62,729 nucleotides of DNA, taken from the NCBI GenBank assembly GCA_041641375.1, contig JBEPYM010000005.1, positions 1 through 62,729 on the forward strand, in the 5' to 3' direction. Positions within the stretch are counted from its first letter, which is position 1. Each line of letters opens with the position of its first letter. A model generated the notes under the pieces. The model did no database searches, was not told the DNA's origin, and saw nothing but the letters and a program-made list of their open reading frames with translations. Origin of the DNA: Paenibacillus_AK sp041641375. GTDB lineage: Bacteria > Bacillota > Bacilli > Paenibacillales > YIM-B00363. The position numbers were made by a program, and so were the translations under genes. Shown in pieces: positions 1 through 7,911 of this stretch.

Positions 1-278
1 CAGTTCAGCTTGGCTGCCGCCGCAGCGCTCTCGACCAGCTTCGGCAGCCCGGCTCTGAATTCCTCTTCCGACGCCCGCCAATTCACTGAAAGCCCCATCG
101 CTCCGATGCGCATGCGATTTTTCGCTAGAAGCTCCTGCGCCCCCGCCTCCCCATAGCTCTGGATGAGAGCGGCGGGATCAAGATCCACCGTGTCAAAACC
201 GTTAGCTGAAGCCAGCGTAACATATTGCTCATCGTCCTTCAATAAGCCGAGTCCGGCTTTCGTTATCCCTCGCAGCAT
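1..278 (-). CDS. Sugar phosphate isomerase/epimerase, N-terminal part only
   Basis: The gene is cut by the left window edge; about 92 N-terminal codons are visible, starting MLRGITKAGLG. The start is the ATG ending at 278, preceded by a good AAGGAG site. The visible part (a short beta strand, then GFDTVDLD and later RIGAMGLSVNW) resembles the first strands of a xylose-isomerase-like TIM barrel, the fold of the sugar phosphate isomerase/epimerase family. Substrate and metal ligands cannot be judged from this fragment. It is divergent from the AraC regulator that begins at 425, so the pair may be a small carbohydrate-responsive unit; this is inference from position only. Confidence 0.7.
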   Translation of the reverse strand, partial: MLRGITKAGLGLLKDDEQYVTLASANGFDTVDLDPAALIQSYGEAGAQELLAKNRMRIGAMGLSVNWRASEEEFRAGLPKLVESAAAAAKLN

Positions 279-424
279 TCGATCGACTCCTTCTTCAAAA
301 CTATCTCTATTGTATCGAATTCGTCCATATGACTGTGCTTCATTTTTTCTCCGACCTATCTCAAATCTTTAGGTTCGAGGTATAATGGACATACAACCAA
401 TATTGGAAGCCGGGAGTGACGACA

Positions 425-1312
425 ATGACCGTAATCCCTAAAAATTTGCATGACTTCCGAGACAGCTCATCGCCGTTTCCCTTCTTTATGCGAGTCGACC
501 GGGTGAAAAGCTATGAAGCGCATCGACATGATTTTATCGAGTGCACCTTCGTCATTGGAGGTTATGGGCGGGAATACGTGAACGGCTTGCCGCATCCGAT
601 GCGGCCGGGGACCTTCTCCCTCATCCTTCCGCATCAAATCCATTCGATCGAAGCGGATCCGGGAGAAATATTGACCTACTACAAATACAATGTACTGCCG
701 GAGGTGCTGCTTGGGGTCGATTCGGACCGAGAGCTGGAGACGCTGCTGTATGGCGGCGAAGAGGACCTTCCCCCTTATTTTGTCGTCGACGACAAGGAGC
801 AGCGAGCCGAGATGGAGCGAACGTGCCGGGAGCTGCTTGCCGAATATGAAGGACATTCACCTTGGAGACAAACGATGATTCGCTGCAAGCTGACCGGTAT
901 GATCGCTGCGTTCGACCGTCTGCGGAGGAACGGAGCCATGATGTTGGGGGCGCCAGTCACAGCGAAATCATTCTGGAATGTCGTCGGGTTTATCCGTATG
1001 CATTACCGGGAGGAGCTGACGCTTGGGAGGCTTGCCGAGCAATTTCATCTGAATCCGACGTATATCAGCGGCCAATTCAAAAAGCGGCTCGGGCTGCATT
1101 TCGTCGACTTTCTTCACGACGTACGCATGCGTCATGCCTGCAGTCTGCTCGCCTCGACCGACATGGCCGTCGCCGATATTGCCGTGGAAGTGGGCTGCGG
1201 ATCGAGCCAAACCTTCTACCGGGTGTTTCGCAAATGGAAGGGAATGACGCCGAATGCGTATCGCGAGGAACGCCGGGGAAACAGGCTGGCACGAGGAGAG
1301 CCGGCGGAATAA
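425..1312 (+). CDS. AraC family transcriptional regulator with N-terminal cupin domain
   Basis: About 295 residues. The N-terminal half contains a cupin-like sensor core (HRHDFIECTFVIGGYGREYVNG, then a FSLILPHQIHSIE segment), the usual sugar-sensing fold of this family. The C-terminal hundred residues hold the two helix-turn-helix motifs of AraC/XylS proteins, including LGRLAEQFHLNPTYISGQFKK and the signature VADIAVEVGCGSSQTFYRVFRKWKGMTP. An in-frame GTG lies at 416, but the ATG at 425 has the better spaced GGGAG site. A TATAAT lies at 380-385. The gene is divergent from the truncated sugar isomerase at the window edge, a likely target. The ligand is unknown. Confidence 0.9.
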   Translation: MTVIPKNLHDFRDSSSPFPFFMRVDRVKSYEAHRHDFIECTFVIGGYGREYVNGLPHPMRPGTFSLILPHQIHSIEADPGEILTYYKYNVLPEVLLGVDSDRELETLLYGGEEDLPPYFVVDDKEQRAEMERTCRELLAEYEGHSPWRQTMIRCKLTGMIAAFDRLRRNGAMMLGAPVTAKSFWNVVGFIRMHYREELTLGRLAEQFHLNPTYISGQFKKRLGLHFVDFLHDVRMRHACSLLASTDMAVADIAVEVGCGSSQTFYRVFRKWKGMTPNAYREERRGNRLARGEPAE

Positions 1313-1320
1313 CGGCCGTC

Positions 1321-1363
1321 ATACGAAAGGCGCCTTGCTTGAGCTGCGAGGCGCCTTTCGTAT
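1321..1363. terminator. Bidirectional hairpin between the AraC gene and ppiB
   Basis: A perfect 15-bp inverted repeat (1321-1335 with 1349-1363) encloses a 13-nt loop. It lies between two convergent genes, so it can end transcription from both sides. The stem includes the AAAGGCGCC/GGCGCCTTT core. Confidence 0.8.
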
Positions 1364-1371
1364 CGAATGTA

Positions 1372-1803
1372 TTACATTTCTTTGACAGCTACCGTCGTCA
1401 TTTTCTCGCGTCCCTTGAAGGCATCCACGTGCTCCATACCCTTCACGACCTTACCGAATACGGTATGCTTGCCGTCCAGATGAGGCTGCGGCTGATAGCA
1501 GATGTAGAACTGGCTGCCGCCTGTATTCGGACCCGCATGCGCCATCGCAAGCGTACCGCGCTCATGCTTGTTCGGATTAATTTCACACTTGATTGTGTAG
1601 CCCGGTCCGCCCGCTCCAGAACCGTTCGGACAGCCGCCCTGCGCAACGAATCCCGGAATTACGCGATGAAAGACGAGGCCGTTGTAGAAGCCCTCATTCA
1701 CCAGCTTCTCAAAGTTGCCAACCGTATTCGGAGCATCCTTGTCAAATAGATCCAGCACGATCTCCGCGCCGTTCTCCATCGTTATTGTTGCTTGCTTTGC
1801 CAA
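1372..1803 (-). CDS. ppiB: Peptidyl-prolyl cis-trans isomerase (cyclophilin)
   Basis: A 143-residue single-domain cyclophilin, the size of cytoplasmic PpiB. The typical active-site stretch is present: FHRVIPGFVAQGGCPNGSGAGG (Phe-His-Arg and the GG pair), then LAMAHAGPNTGGSQFYI and LDGKHTVFGKVVKG. It catalyses proline isomerisation during protein folding and has no signal peptide. The start is TTG at 1803, eight to nine bases after GAGGAG. It follows lysA on the same strand; ppiB next to lysA is also the B. subtilis order. Confidence 0.95.
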   Translation of the reverse strand: MAKQATITMENGAEIVLDLFDKDAPNTVGNFEKLVNEGFYNGLVFHRVIPGFVAQGGCPNGSGAGGPGYTIKCEINPNKHERGTLAMAHAGPNTGGSQFYICYQPQPHLDGKHTVFGKVVKGMEHVDAFKGREKMTTVAVKEM

Positions 1804-1886
1804 TCGAATCCACTCCTCTTTGTATGCAGCTTGATATTCTGATACGTATTGTACTATAGCTTGGTCATGGAAACAAATGAAAGAAA

Positions 1887-1909
1887 CCAGCCCCTAATTG
1901 GAGGGCTGG
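1887..1909 (-). terminator. Terminator downstream of lysA
   Basis: CCAGCCC/GGGCTGG stem of 7 bp with a 9-nt loop. On the minus strand it is followed by TTTCTTTC, as expected for an intrinsic terminator after the lysA stop codon at 1926. Confidence 0.75.
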
Positions 1910-1925
1910 CCCGGTGCATAGATCC

Positions 1926-3257
1926 TTACTTCGCAGCGGCAGCGGCGCGCATCCGTTCTGGAATGACGTCGTTGCACACGATGTTGTCGAACGATTCGCG
2001 CTGGACAGCCAAATCCGCTTGTCCGTTATATACGAACACAACGGCCGGACGGCGAATTCGGTTGTAGTTGCTCGCCATCGCATAGTTGTATGCGCCGGTA
2101 CAGAACACGGCGAGAATGTCGCCCTGCTTCACCTTCGGCAGCTCGAGGTCCCAGATCAGCATGTCGCCGCTCTCGCAGCACTTGCCGGCGATCGAAACGA
2201 CCTCTTCCTTCGGCTCGGTTGCGCGGTTGACGAGCATCGCCTCGTAACGGGATTCGTAAAGCGCCGGACGCGGGTTGTCCGTCATGCCGCCGTCTACCGC
2301 GACGTACTTGCGCACGCCTGGAATTTCCTTCGTGGAGCCGACGGTGTAGAGCGTCGTGCCGGCGTCGCCGATGATGCTGCGGCCCGGCTCAACCCAAATT
2401 TCTGGCTGCGGATAATCCGCCGCGCCGAACTGCTCCTTCACGGCGTCGGTAATCGCCTTGACATACGTGCCCACCGGCAGCGGCTTGTCGCCTTCCACGT
2501 AGCGGATGCCGAAACCGCCGCCCAGGTTGATGACCTTAAACACAAGATCGAGCTCACGGCGAATGTCGACCGCGAACTTGGCAACCTTCTCGGCAGCCAT
2601 CCGGAAGCCTTCCACCTCGAAAATTTGCGAGCCGATATGCGAATGGATACCCAGAATCTCGATGTTCGCAAGCTCCTTCGCTTCCTGCAGCACCCGCTTG
2701 GCGGAGCCGTTCTGAAGATCGAAGCCGAATTTCGAGTCCTGCTGACCGGTCGAAATATAGTCATGTGTATGAGCTTCTACGCCTGGAGTGACGCGGAACA
2801 GCACCTTCACGCGCTCACCCTTCTCGGCGGCGATCTGGTTCAGCAGATGCAGCTCGATAAAGTTGTCGACAACAAAGCAGCCGATCTTGGCGTCAATCGC
2901 CATCTCAATTTCCTCCGGCGTCTTGTTGTTGCCGTGGAAGTGAATGCGCGCTGCCGGGAAACCGGCTTGTAGCGCCGTATACAGCTCGCCGTCGGATACG
3001 ACGTCCAGCGAAAGTCCCTCTTCGTCGGCAATTCGGCACATCGCCATGACGCAGAACGCCTTGCTCGCGTATGCGACCTGAAACTTCATGCCGGAAGCGC
3101 GGAACGCCTCCATATATTCGCGGCAGCGCTGACGCACAAGCGCCTCGTCCACGACGTAGAGCGGAGTGCCAAAGCGTTCAGCAAGCTCTACCGCATCGAC
3201 ACCGCCAATTTCCAGATGTCCGTTATCGTTGATTTTACTCGTTCCATGCAAGTACAT
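1926..3257 (-). CDS. lysA: Diaminopimelate decarboxylase
   Basis: About 443 residues. It performs the last step of lysine biosynthesis, meso-diaminopimelate to L-lysine, with PLP as cofactor. The PLP lysine is in VAYASKAF (about residue 66). The alanine-racemase-like barrel motifs HSHIGSQI and NLGGGFGIRY follow, and the C-terminal domain contains EPGRSIIGDAG and the active-site segment CCESGDM. The ATG at 3257 is preferred because GGGAGAGA lies about eight bases upstream; an in-frame start 24 bases earlier has no such site. It follows the spoVA genes, as in B. subtilis, where the locus supplies lysine and lies next to sporulation genes. Confidence 0.96.
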   Translation of the reverse strand: MYLHGTSKINDNGHLEIGGVDAVELAERFGTPLYVVDEALVRQRCREYMEAFRASGMKFQVAYASKAFCVMAMCRIADEEGLSLDVVSDGELYTALQAGFPAARIHFHGNNKTPEEIEMAIDAKIGCFVVDNFIELHLLNQIAAEKGERVKVLFRVTPGVEAHTHDYISTGQQDSKFGFDLQNGSAKRVLQEAKELANIEILGIHSHIGSQIFEVEGFRMAAEKVAKFAVDIRRELDLVFKVINLGGGFGIRYVEGDKPLPVGTYVKAITDAVKEQFGAADYPQPEIWVEPGRSIIGDAGTTLYTVGSTKEIPGVRKYVAVDGGMTDNPRPALYESRYEAMLVNRATEPKEEVVSIAGKCCESGDMLIWDLELPKVKQGDILAVFCTGAYNYAMASNYNRIRRPAVVFVYNGQADLAVQRESFDNIVCNDVIPERMRAAAAAK

Positions 3258-3326
3258 TGTCGCATCTCTCTCCCAACTCATGATATCAGCGAATATGTTC
3301 TAAAGTACCACAGTTGGACAGATATT

Positions 3327-3361
3327 GACAATGTACAAAGATCCCATGTTTTTGTATTGTC
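3327..3361 (-). terminator. Possible hairpin between spoVAF and lysA
   Basis: GACAAT...ATTGTC arms with further TACAAA/TTTTTGTA pairing form an imperfect A+T-rich hairpin just after the spoVAF stop. There is no clear U-run, so it may only be a weak terminator or an RNA stability element. Confidence 0.35.
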
Positions 3362-3365
3362 CGGC

Positions 3366-4997
3366 TCAGCTTCCGGAGCCGCTGTCGCCGGTTCTCGTCT
3401 TGTCATACGGTTTCGTCAGGGAAGGCCTGATTTTCTGGGTATAGAACGGCTTACGGATCAACACCTCGATCAATCCTTTCCCGTTGAAAGGAATGAGCGG
3501 CCACAAGTACGGCGTGTTGTAGGAGCGCTGCGTGGCGAGCATAAGCACGATCAGCGTCGAGCCCACGACGAGCCCCGGCACCTTGAACAGCGCCACCGCC
3601 AGCAGCAGGAACAAGCGCACGACGCGATTGGCCAGGCCAAGCTCGTAGCTCGGGGTCGCAAACATGCCAATCGCCGCAACCGCCATATAGATAATGACCT
3701 CATTGATAAATAACCCTACTTCTACCGCCACCTGACCGATTAACACCGCTGCGATCAAGCCGAGTGCAGTAGTAAGCGGTGAAGGCGTATGGACAGCGGC
3801 CAGCCTCAACAGGTCCACACCGATTTCAACCAGGAAAAATTGGAGCAGGATCGGCAGACGGGCGTTGTCCTGCGGTCCGATTACATTCAAGAATTCCGGT
3901 TTGGAAAGCGGGTCGTACACATAAAGAAACCAGATGGGCAGCAGGAAAATGGAGGCGAGAATGCCCGCGTATCGCACCCAGCGCAAATACGTACCGATAA
4001 ACGGCGTTTGACGGTTTTCCTCCGCATGCTGAATATGGTGAAAAAAGGTCGTCGGCAAGAGCATGACGGAAGGCGAAGTATCCATAAAAACGACGACATG
4101 CCCCTCGAGCAAATGCGCCGCCACAACGTCCGGGCGTTCCGTGTAGCGTACAAGCGGATACGGATTCCACGATTTTCCTACAATCGTCTCTTCCAGCTGC
4201 TTCTCGGCCATCGGAAAGCCATCGACATCGAGTGCCTTAATCTTATCCTTGACCGCCTCCACCAGCTTCAGATCGGCAATATCGTTAATATAGCCGATAC
4301 ACACATCGTTCTGGGTACGCGCACCCGTCTTGATCAGCTCCAGCTTCAGACGCGGATCGCGAATTCGACGCCGAACGAGCGTGACATTCGTCATCAGCGT
4401 CTCGATAAAGCCGTCTCGGGAGCCTCGGACGACCCGCTCCAGTGTCGGCTCTTCCGGCGTTCGCTGCGGCATTTGCTTCGCGTCAATGACGATGCAGCTG
4501 TCCGCACCTTCCAGGAACAATACGCTCCCGCCTGCCAGCGCTTTATCAACGGCTTGATCCATCCGGTCGAGCTTTTCCACCTGAATATGTGGAATAAGCC
4601 GTTCAAAGAACGTTGCTACAACGCCGTTCTCCTTGACTTCATCCGGCCGTACAAGCGTTAAGCGGTTCAGTATCATCGTCAATACGTCATCCTTGACGAA
4701 GCCATTGTAATAATATAGACCGCACGGCACTCCGGCCAATGTCATTTCACGAAAAACCGCATCGAAGGATTTTCCGAGTCCGGCTTTCTCTTCCAATACC
4801 CGCTTGATTTTGGCGAGCCCAGGGGCAACCTCCTTCGTCTCCTTCAGCCTTTTCTCTTCCGGAGACAGCACAAGCTGCTCGTCAATATGCAGCGGCGGCT
4901 TGCCGGCACCGCCCTCGCCGCCGTTCCCTTCTCCCGCCGCCGCTTCCTTCGTTTCTGTTTCCTGCTTCGAGCTCCCTCTACGGCCTACAATTCGCAT
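3366..4997 (-). CDS. spoVAF: Stage V sporulation protein AF (GerA family membrane protein)
   Basis: About 543 residues with the GerA-type layout: a soluble N-terminal half of about 330 residues (ending near PDVVAAHLLEGHVVVFMDTSPSVMLLP), then several membrane segments and a basic C-terminus. SpoVAF is homologous to the A subunits of nutrient germinant receptors and works with SpoVA proteins in release of dipicolinic acid at germination. A Gly/Glu-rich, low-complexity stretch follows the first 15 residues. The ATG at 4997 is in frame with a TTG at 5003; AAGGAAGG lies upstream of both. The gene sits between spoVAB and lysA, the position of spoVAF in B. subtilis, so it is called spoVAF rather than gerA. 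Confidence 0.88.
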   Translation of the reverse strand: MRIVGRRGSSKQETETKEAAAGEGNGGEGGAGKPPLHIDEQLVLSPEEKRLKETKEVAPGLAKIKRVLEEKAGLGKSFDAVFREMTLAGVPCGLYYYNGFVKDDVLTMILNRLTLVRPDEVKENGVVATFFERLIPHIQVEKLDRMDQAVDKALAGGSVLFLEGADSCIVIDAKQMPQRTPEEPTLERVVRGSRDGFIETLMTNVTLVRRRIRDPRLKLELIKTGARTQNDVCIGYINDIADLKLVEAVKDKIKALDVDGFPMAEKQLEETIVGKSWNPYPLVRYTERPDVVAAHLLEGHVVVFMDTSPSVMLLPTTFFHHIQHAEENRQTPFIGTYLRWVRYAGILASIFLLPIWFLYVYDPLSKPEFLNVIGPQDNARLPILLQFFLVEIGVDLLRLAAVHTPSPLTTALGLIAAVLIGQVAVEVGLFINEVIIYMAVAAIGMFATPSYELGLANRVVRLFLLLAVALFKVPGLVVGSTLIVLMLATQRSYNTPYLWPLIPFNGKGLIEVLIRKPFYTQKIRPSLTKPYDKTRTGDSGSGS

Positions 4998-5013
4998 TTG
5001 CAACCATCCTTCC

Positions 5014-5448
5014 TTATTTATCGAGCAAATCCCGAAAGATCAACCAGTCAAAGAGCGAGCCGGCAATTTTACCTATCACCATCGCCAGCAGCAGGCTGAG
5101 CAGCTTCTCCTGAAGCCGCAGCCGCTTTGCAAGAATAGGGAATACGTTTAACACCTCGGTCAGCGCCGCTGCAATGAGTCCGATAAATACACCGGATAGC
5201 AAACCGACGATGACCACGGATACGTGGGGAAGACCAAGCGTCCAACCAAAGAAATCCGCCCACGTCCAGTAGAGCGCCCCGCTCACGATTGCCCCTTCAA
5301 ACCAGTAAGCACGCCCGAACGATCGCGTAAGCTGAGCCAGCCTCGGAATGACGTCCAGCACAACGAGCAAGGCCACAAAGCCGCTTCCGACCGCAAGCCC
5401 GCTTGCCACACCGATCACTGCCAGCAGCCCGTTATGAAGTACGCTCAT
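5014..5448 (-). CDS. spoVAB: Stage V sporulation protein AB
   Basis: A 144-residue integral membrane protein with about four to five hydrophobic segments and a basic loop near RLRLQEK. The sequence, length and place (directly after spoVAA, with its start overlapping the spoVAA stop by 4 bases) match SpoVAB. SpoVA proteins form or support the forespore inner-membrane channel for calcium dipicolinate. There is no catalytic motif. The gene spoVAC, which should follow, is absent; spoVAF comes next. Confidence 0.88.
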   Translation of the reverse strand: MSVLHNGLLAVIGVASGLAVGSGFVALLVVLDVIPRLAQLTRSFGRAYWFEGAIVSGALYWTWADFFGWTLGLPHVSVVIVGLLSGVFIGLIAAALTEVLNVFPILAKRLRLQEKLLSLLLAMVIGKIAGSLFDWLIFRDLLDK

Positions 5449-6080
5449 CCTCCCTCCGCCCCATCCTGCTTCTGTCTCCGGTACTCCTCTGTCACCACGT
5501 ACTGGTTAATATTTTCCTGGTACAAAAAAAGCTCTACCTCAAGAGGTGTCGGCTCCTCCGTAAACTTCTTCTTGAACATATGATTAAAAAACAATACCAT
5601 CCCTAGACCAATCCCGACGGAATACGGAATTTGCAGCCAATACGGATGCTCCACATAAGTTCCGGTAAGCAGCTCGGTCAAGCGGCTATGTACCTCCGGC
5701 ATCGAGACATCTTCATGGAAATTCATAATGGCTAGCCCCGACCCGATAAAAAGCAGTACCCATACGACAACAAGCGCCGTATAACTGGTCGGCTTCGGTT
5801 CGGCGTATACGTCTACCAGCACATGCGGCTCGCCGAAATGCTCGATCTTCAGATTGGGAACGACGCGCTGCAAGCCGCTGACCACCCGCAGCATATCAAT
5901 CAGCACCACATTGCCGTCACGCTCCGCCGGGCGGTACAGGACCAGCTCGCCTACCTGCTGCTGCAGCTCGGGCTCGACGATAAACTGTGCGACTTGCCTG
6001 AGCCGGATCGGCTCGCCCTTCGGAACACTGGCACGTTTATGCAGCTTCAAATACAGGGTTGAGTTTGATTCGGCACCCAT
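5445..6080 (-). CDS. spoVAA: Stage V sporulation protein AA
   Basis: About 211 residues from the ATG at 6080, which has a strong GAGGGAGGG site seven bases upstream; a longer reading frame has no good site. The N-terminal region (LYLKLHKRASVPKGEPIRLRQVAQF) forms the two-lobed soluble domain of SpoVAA and is followed by two membrane segments near the C-terminus. It is required, in B. subtilis, for dipicolinic acid uptake into the forespore. It is first in the spoVA operon and lies about 90 bases after sigF, as expected. Confidence 0.88.
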   Translation of the reverse strand: MGAESNSTLYLKLHKRASVPKGEPIRLRQVAQFIVEPELQQQVGELVLYRPAERDGNVVLIDMLRVVSGLQRVVPNLKIEHFGEPHVLVDVYAEPKPTSYTALVVVWVLLFIGSGLAIMNFHEDVSMPEVHSRLTELLTGTYVEHPYWLQIPYSVGIGLGMVLFFNHMFKKKFTEEPTPLEVELFLYQENINQYVVTEEYRRQKQDGAEGG

Positions 6081-6166
6081 GACGAACCCTCCCTCATTGT
6101 GCTTATTATGGCAAGAACGGAGCAATTGTACTCGGACACTCTTCACGAAAAAAGGACCAGCCTGCC

Positions 6167-6922
6167 CTATTGGGCAATCTGATCCTTGATGGACTGCAAT
6201 ATTTTTTTCTCCAGCCGGGATACCTGCACCTGTGAGATGCCAAGTCGGCTTGCCACCTCGGATTGCGTCTGGTCCCGGAAATAACGCAGGTATACGATGA
6301 GCCGCTCACGCTCGCTCAGCAGGGCGATTGCCTCATTGAGCGCCAGCTTGTCGAACCACTTGTCCTGGGACTCGTCGGCAATTTGGTCCATGAGCGTAAT
6401 CGGATCTCCGTCGTTTTCGAACACCGTCTCATGAATGGAAGACGGCGGCTTGTTCGCTTCCTGTGCAAAGACGACATCCTCCGGCGTGATGCCGAGCTCC
6501 TCGGCTACCTCGCTGACGGTAGGCAGCCTGCCTAGCCTGGAAGCAAGCTCATCCTTGGACTTGCGCACCTTGTTCGCAAGCTCCTTCAGCGAGCGGCTGA
6601 TCTTGAGCGTCCCGTCGTCTCTGAGGAAGCGCTGAATTTCACCAATAATCATCGGTACGGCATAGGTCGAAAATTTCACATCATAGGAAAGATCGAATTT
6701 ATCGACGGATTTCAGCAGCCCGATACATCCGATCTGAAACAAGTCCTCCGGCTCGTAGCCTCTGCCAAGAAAACGCTGCACAACCGACCAGACGAGCCGT
6801 ATGTTGCAGTTCACAAGCGTATCTCGGGCGAGCGTATCGCCAGATTGGCTGAGTGCGATCAGCCGTTTCACTTCCGAATCGTCTAAATACGTGTGCGAGG
6901 CATTCTTCAAATCGACATCCAT
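6167..6922 (-). CDS. sigF: RNA polymerase sporulation sigma factor F
   Basis: 251 residues, a sigma-70 family factor of the sporulation/flagellar type. Region 2 is visible around RFLGRGYEPEDLFQIGCIGLLKSVDKFDLSYDVKFSTYAVPMIIGEI, and region 4.2 at the C-terminus (TQSEVASRLGISQVQVSRLEKKIL) holds the helix-turn-helix. It is the first forespore-specific sigma factor and is held inactive by SpoIIAB. It is third in the spoIIA operon. The likely targets in this window are dacF and the spoVA genes. The start ATG at 6922 follows the spoIIAB stop by about 10 bases. Confidence 0.97.
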   Translation of the reverse strand: MDVDLKNASHTYLDDSEVKRLIALSQSGDTLARDTLVNCNIRLVWSVVQRFLGRGYEPEDLFQIGCIGLLKSVDKFDLSYDVKFSTYAVPMIIGEIQRFLRDDGTLKISRSLKELANKVRKSKDELASRLGRLPTVSEVAEELGITPEDVVFAQEANKPPSSIHETVFENDGDPITLMDQIADESQDKWFDKLALNEAIALLSERERLIVYLRYFRDQTQSEVASRLGISQVQVSRLEKKILQSIKDQIAQ

Positions 6923-6932
6923 AGGCCAACCC

Positions 6933-7385
6933 CTAATTATACATCGCTTTTTTCGATTCGATGCGTTTCACCATCGCAACTGTGGTGCCGCTGCCTTGAC
7001 CTGTGACGATATCGACGGAGTCCATAAAGTTCTCCATGATCGTGAAGCCCATTCCAGACCTCTCCAGCTCCGGCTTCGACGTATACAATGGCGTACGGGC
7101 AAGCTCCAGATCCTCGATACCGGAGCCTTCATCCTGAACAGAGACGTACAGCATATCCCCTTCAATACAGGCTTCAATCGTTACGACGCCGTCTGTGCGT
7201 CCTTCATAGCCATGGATGATCGCATTGGTGACCGCTTCGGAGACAACCGTCTTAATATCGGTCAGCTCCTCCATCGTCGGATCCAGCTGGGAAGCGAAGG
7301 CCGCAACCGTTACGCGGGCGAACGACTCATTCTCGGATCGGCTGGCGAACTGAAGCTTCATCGAATTGCGGAATGTTTCGCTCAT
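6933..7385 (-). CDS. spoIIAB: Anti-sigma F factor / serine kinase
   Basis: 150 residues, an ATP-binding GHKL-type kinase. The N box lies in VVSEAVTNAIIHGYEG, the G1 box in VQDEGSGIEDLE and the G2 region in LERSGMGFTIMENFMD. SpoIIAB binds and inhibits sigma F and phosphorylates SpoIIAA. The start overlaps the spoIIAA stop (ATGA), indicating translational coupling and matched stoichiometry. The protein begins a few residues earlier than MKLQFASRSENESFARVTV, which aligns with the known family start. Confidence 0.97.
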   Translation of the reverse strand: MSETFRNSMKLQFASRSENESFARVTVAAFASQLDPTMEELTDIKTVVSEAVTNAIIHGYEGRTDGVVTIEACIEGDMLYVSVQDEGSGIEDLELARTPLYTSKPELERSGMGFTIMENFMDSVDIVTGQGSGTTVAMVKRIESKKAMYN

Positions 7386-7735
7386 AAGGCAACCCCCAGA
7401 CCGGACAGTGCGTCCTTTTCGCTAGATTCGACCGACAAAATCTTGTACAAGCCCGACATCTCGAACAATCGACCGACGGAAGGCGCCACATCGCACAGCA
7501 CCATTTTGCCGCCCTTGGCAGTAATCGCCTTGTATCGACCGAGAATGACGCCAAGCCCGGAGCTGTCCATAAAAACAAGCTCCTTCAGACTTACGATCAA
7601 ATGCGAGGTTTCATAACGACGAATGGCGTCGTCAATTTGGGTGCGGACGGTTTCCGCCGTATGATGGTCGAGCTCTCCGGCCAGCCGGACGATGAGCGCT
7701 TTGCGACGGTGCTCCATTTGGATGTGTAGACTCAC
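7382..7735 (-). CDS. spoIIAA: Anti-sigma F factor antagonist
   Basis: 117 residues, a STAS-domain protein. The phosphorylatable serine lies in VFMDSSGLGVILGRYK, the conserved SpoIIAA site modified by SpoIIAB and dephosphorylated by SpoIIE. In its unphosphorylated form it frees sigma F. It is first in the spoIIA operon; a sigma-H type promoter is present upstream at 7781-7810. The start codon is GTG at 7735, shortly after AGGAGTGAG. Confidence 0.96.
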   Translation of the reverse strand: MSLHIQMEHRRKALIVRLAGELDHHTAETVRTQIDDAIRRYETSHLIVSLKELVFMDSSGLGVILGRYKAITAKGGKMVLCDVAPSVGRLFEMSGLYKILSVESSEKDALSGLGVAL

Positions 7736-7780
7736 TCGTGCTCACTCCTAATCATGGGATTGAATTCAGGTGTGAGACAG

Positions 7781-7810
7781 AGATTCGCTACACGCTTTGG
7801 CAATTCCTGC
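7781..7810 (-). promoter_or_regulatory. Sigma-H type promoter of the spoIIA operon
   Basis: On the minus strand, GCAGGAATT (positions 7810-7802) matches the sigma-H -35 consensus RNAGGAWWW at every position, and AGCGAATCT (7789-7781) matches the -10 consensus RNNGAATWW at eight of nine. The spacer is 12 bases. The B. subtilis spoIIA operon is transcribed by sigma H with Spo0A~P, so this fits. No clear 0A box was assigned. Confidence 0.8.
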
Positions 7811-7828
7811 ATGCCGACAAAACTAGAA

Positions 7829-7874
7829 GAAGGCAGTCAGAAAGCGACATTTTCCATGCTTTGTGACTGCCTTC
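7829..7874 (-). terminator. Terminator downstream of dacF
   Basis: An 11-bp perfect stem (GAAGGCAGTCA with TGACTGCCTTC) with extra AAAGC/GCTTT pairing inside. On the minus strand it is followed by TTCTAGTTTT. It separates dacF from the spoIIA promoter, so dacF read-through into spoIIAA would be partly blocked. Confidence 0.75.
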
Positions 7875-7911
7875 CATCGAGTGCTTTCGCTATGCTTCGC
7901 CGAGGTGCAAG

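Noticed and set aside
1914..2972. Long plus-strand open frame antisense to lysA
   Set aside because: It mirrors the GC-rich codon pattern of lysA; the product has no family resemblance.
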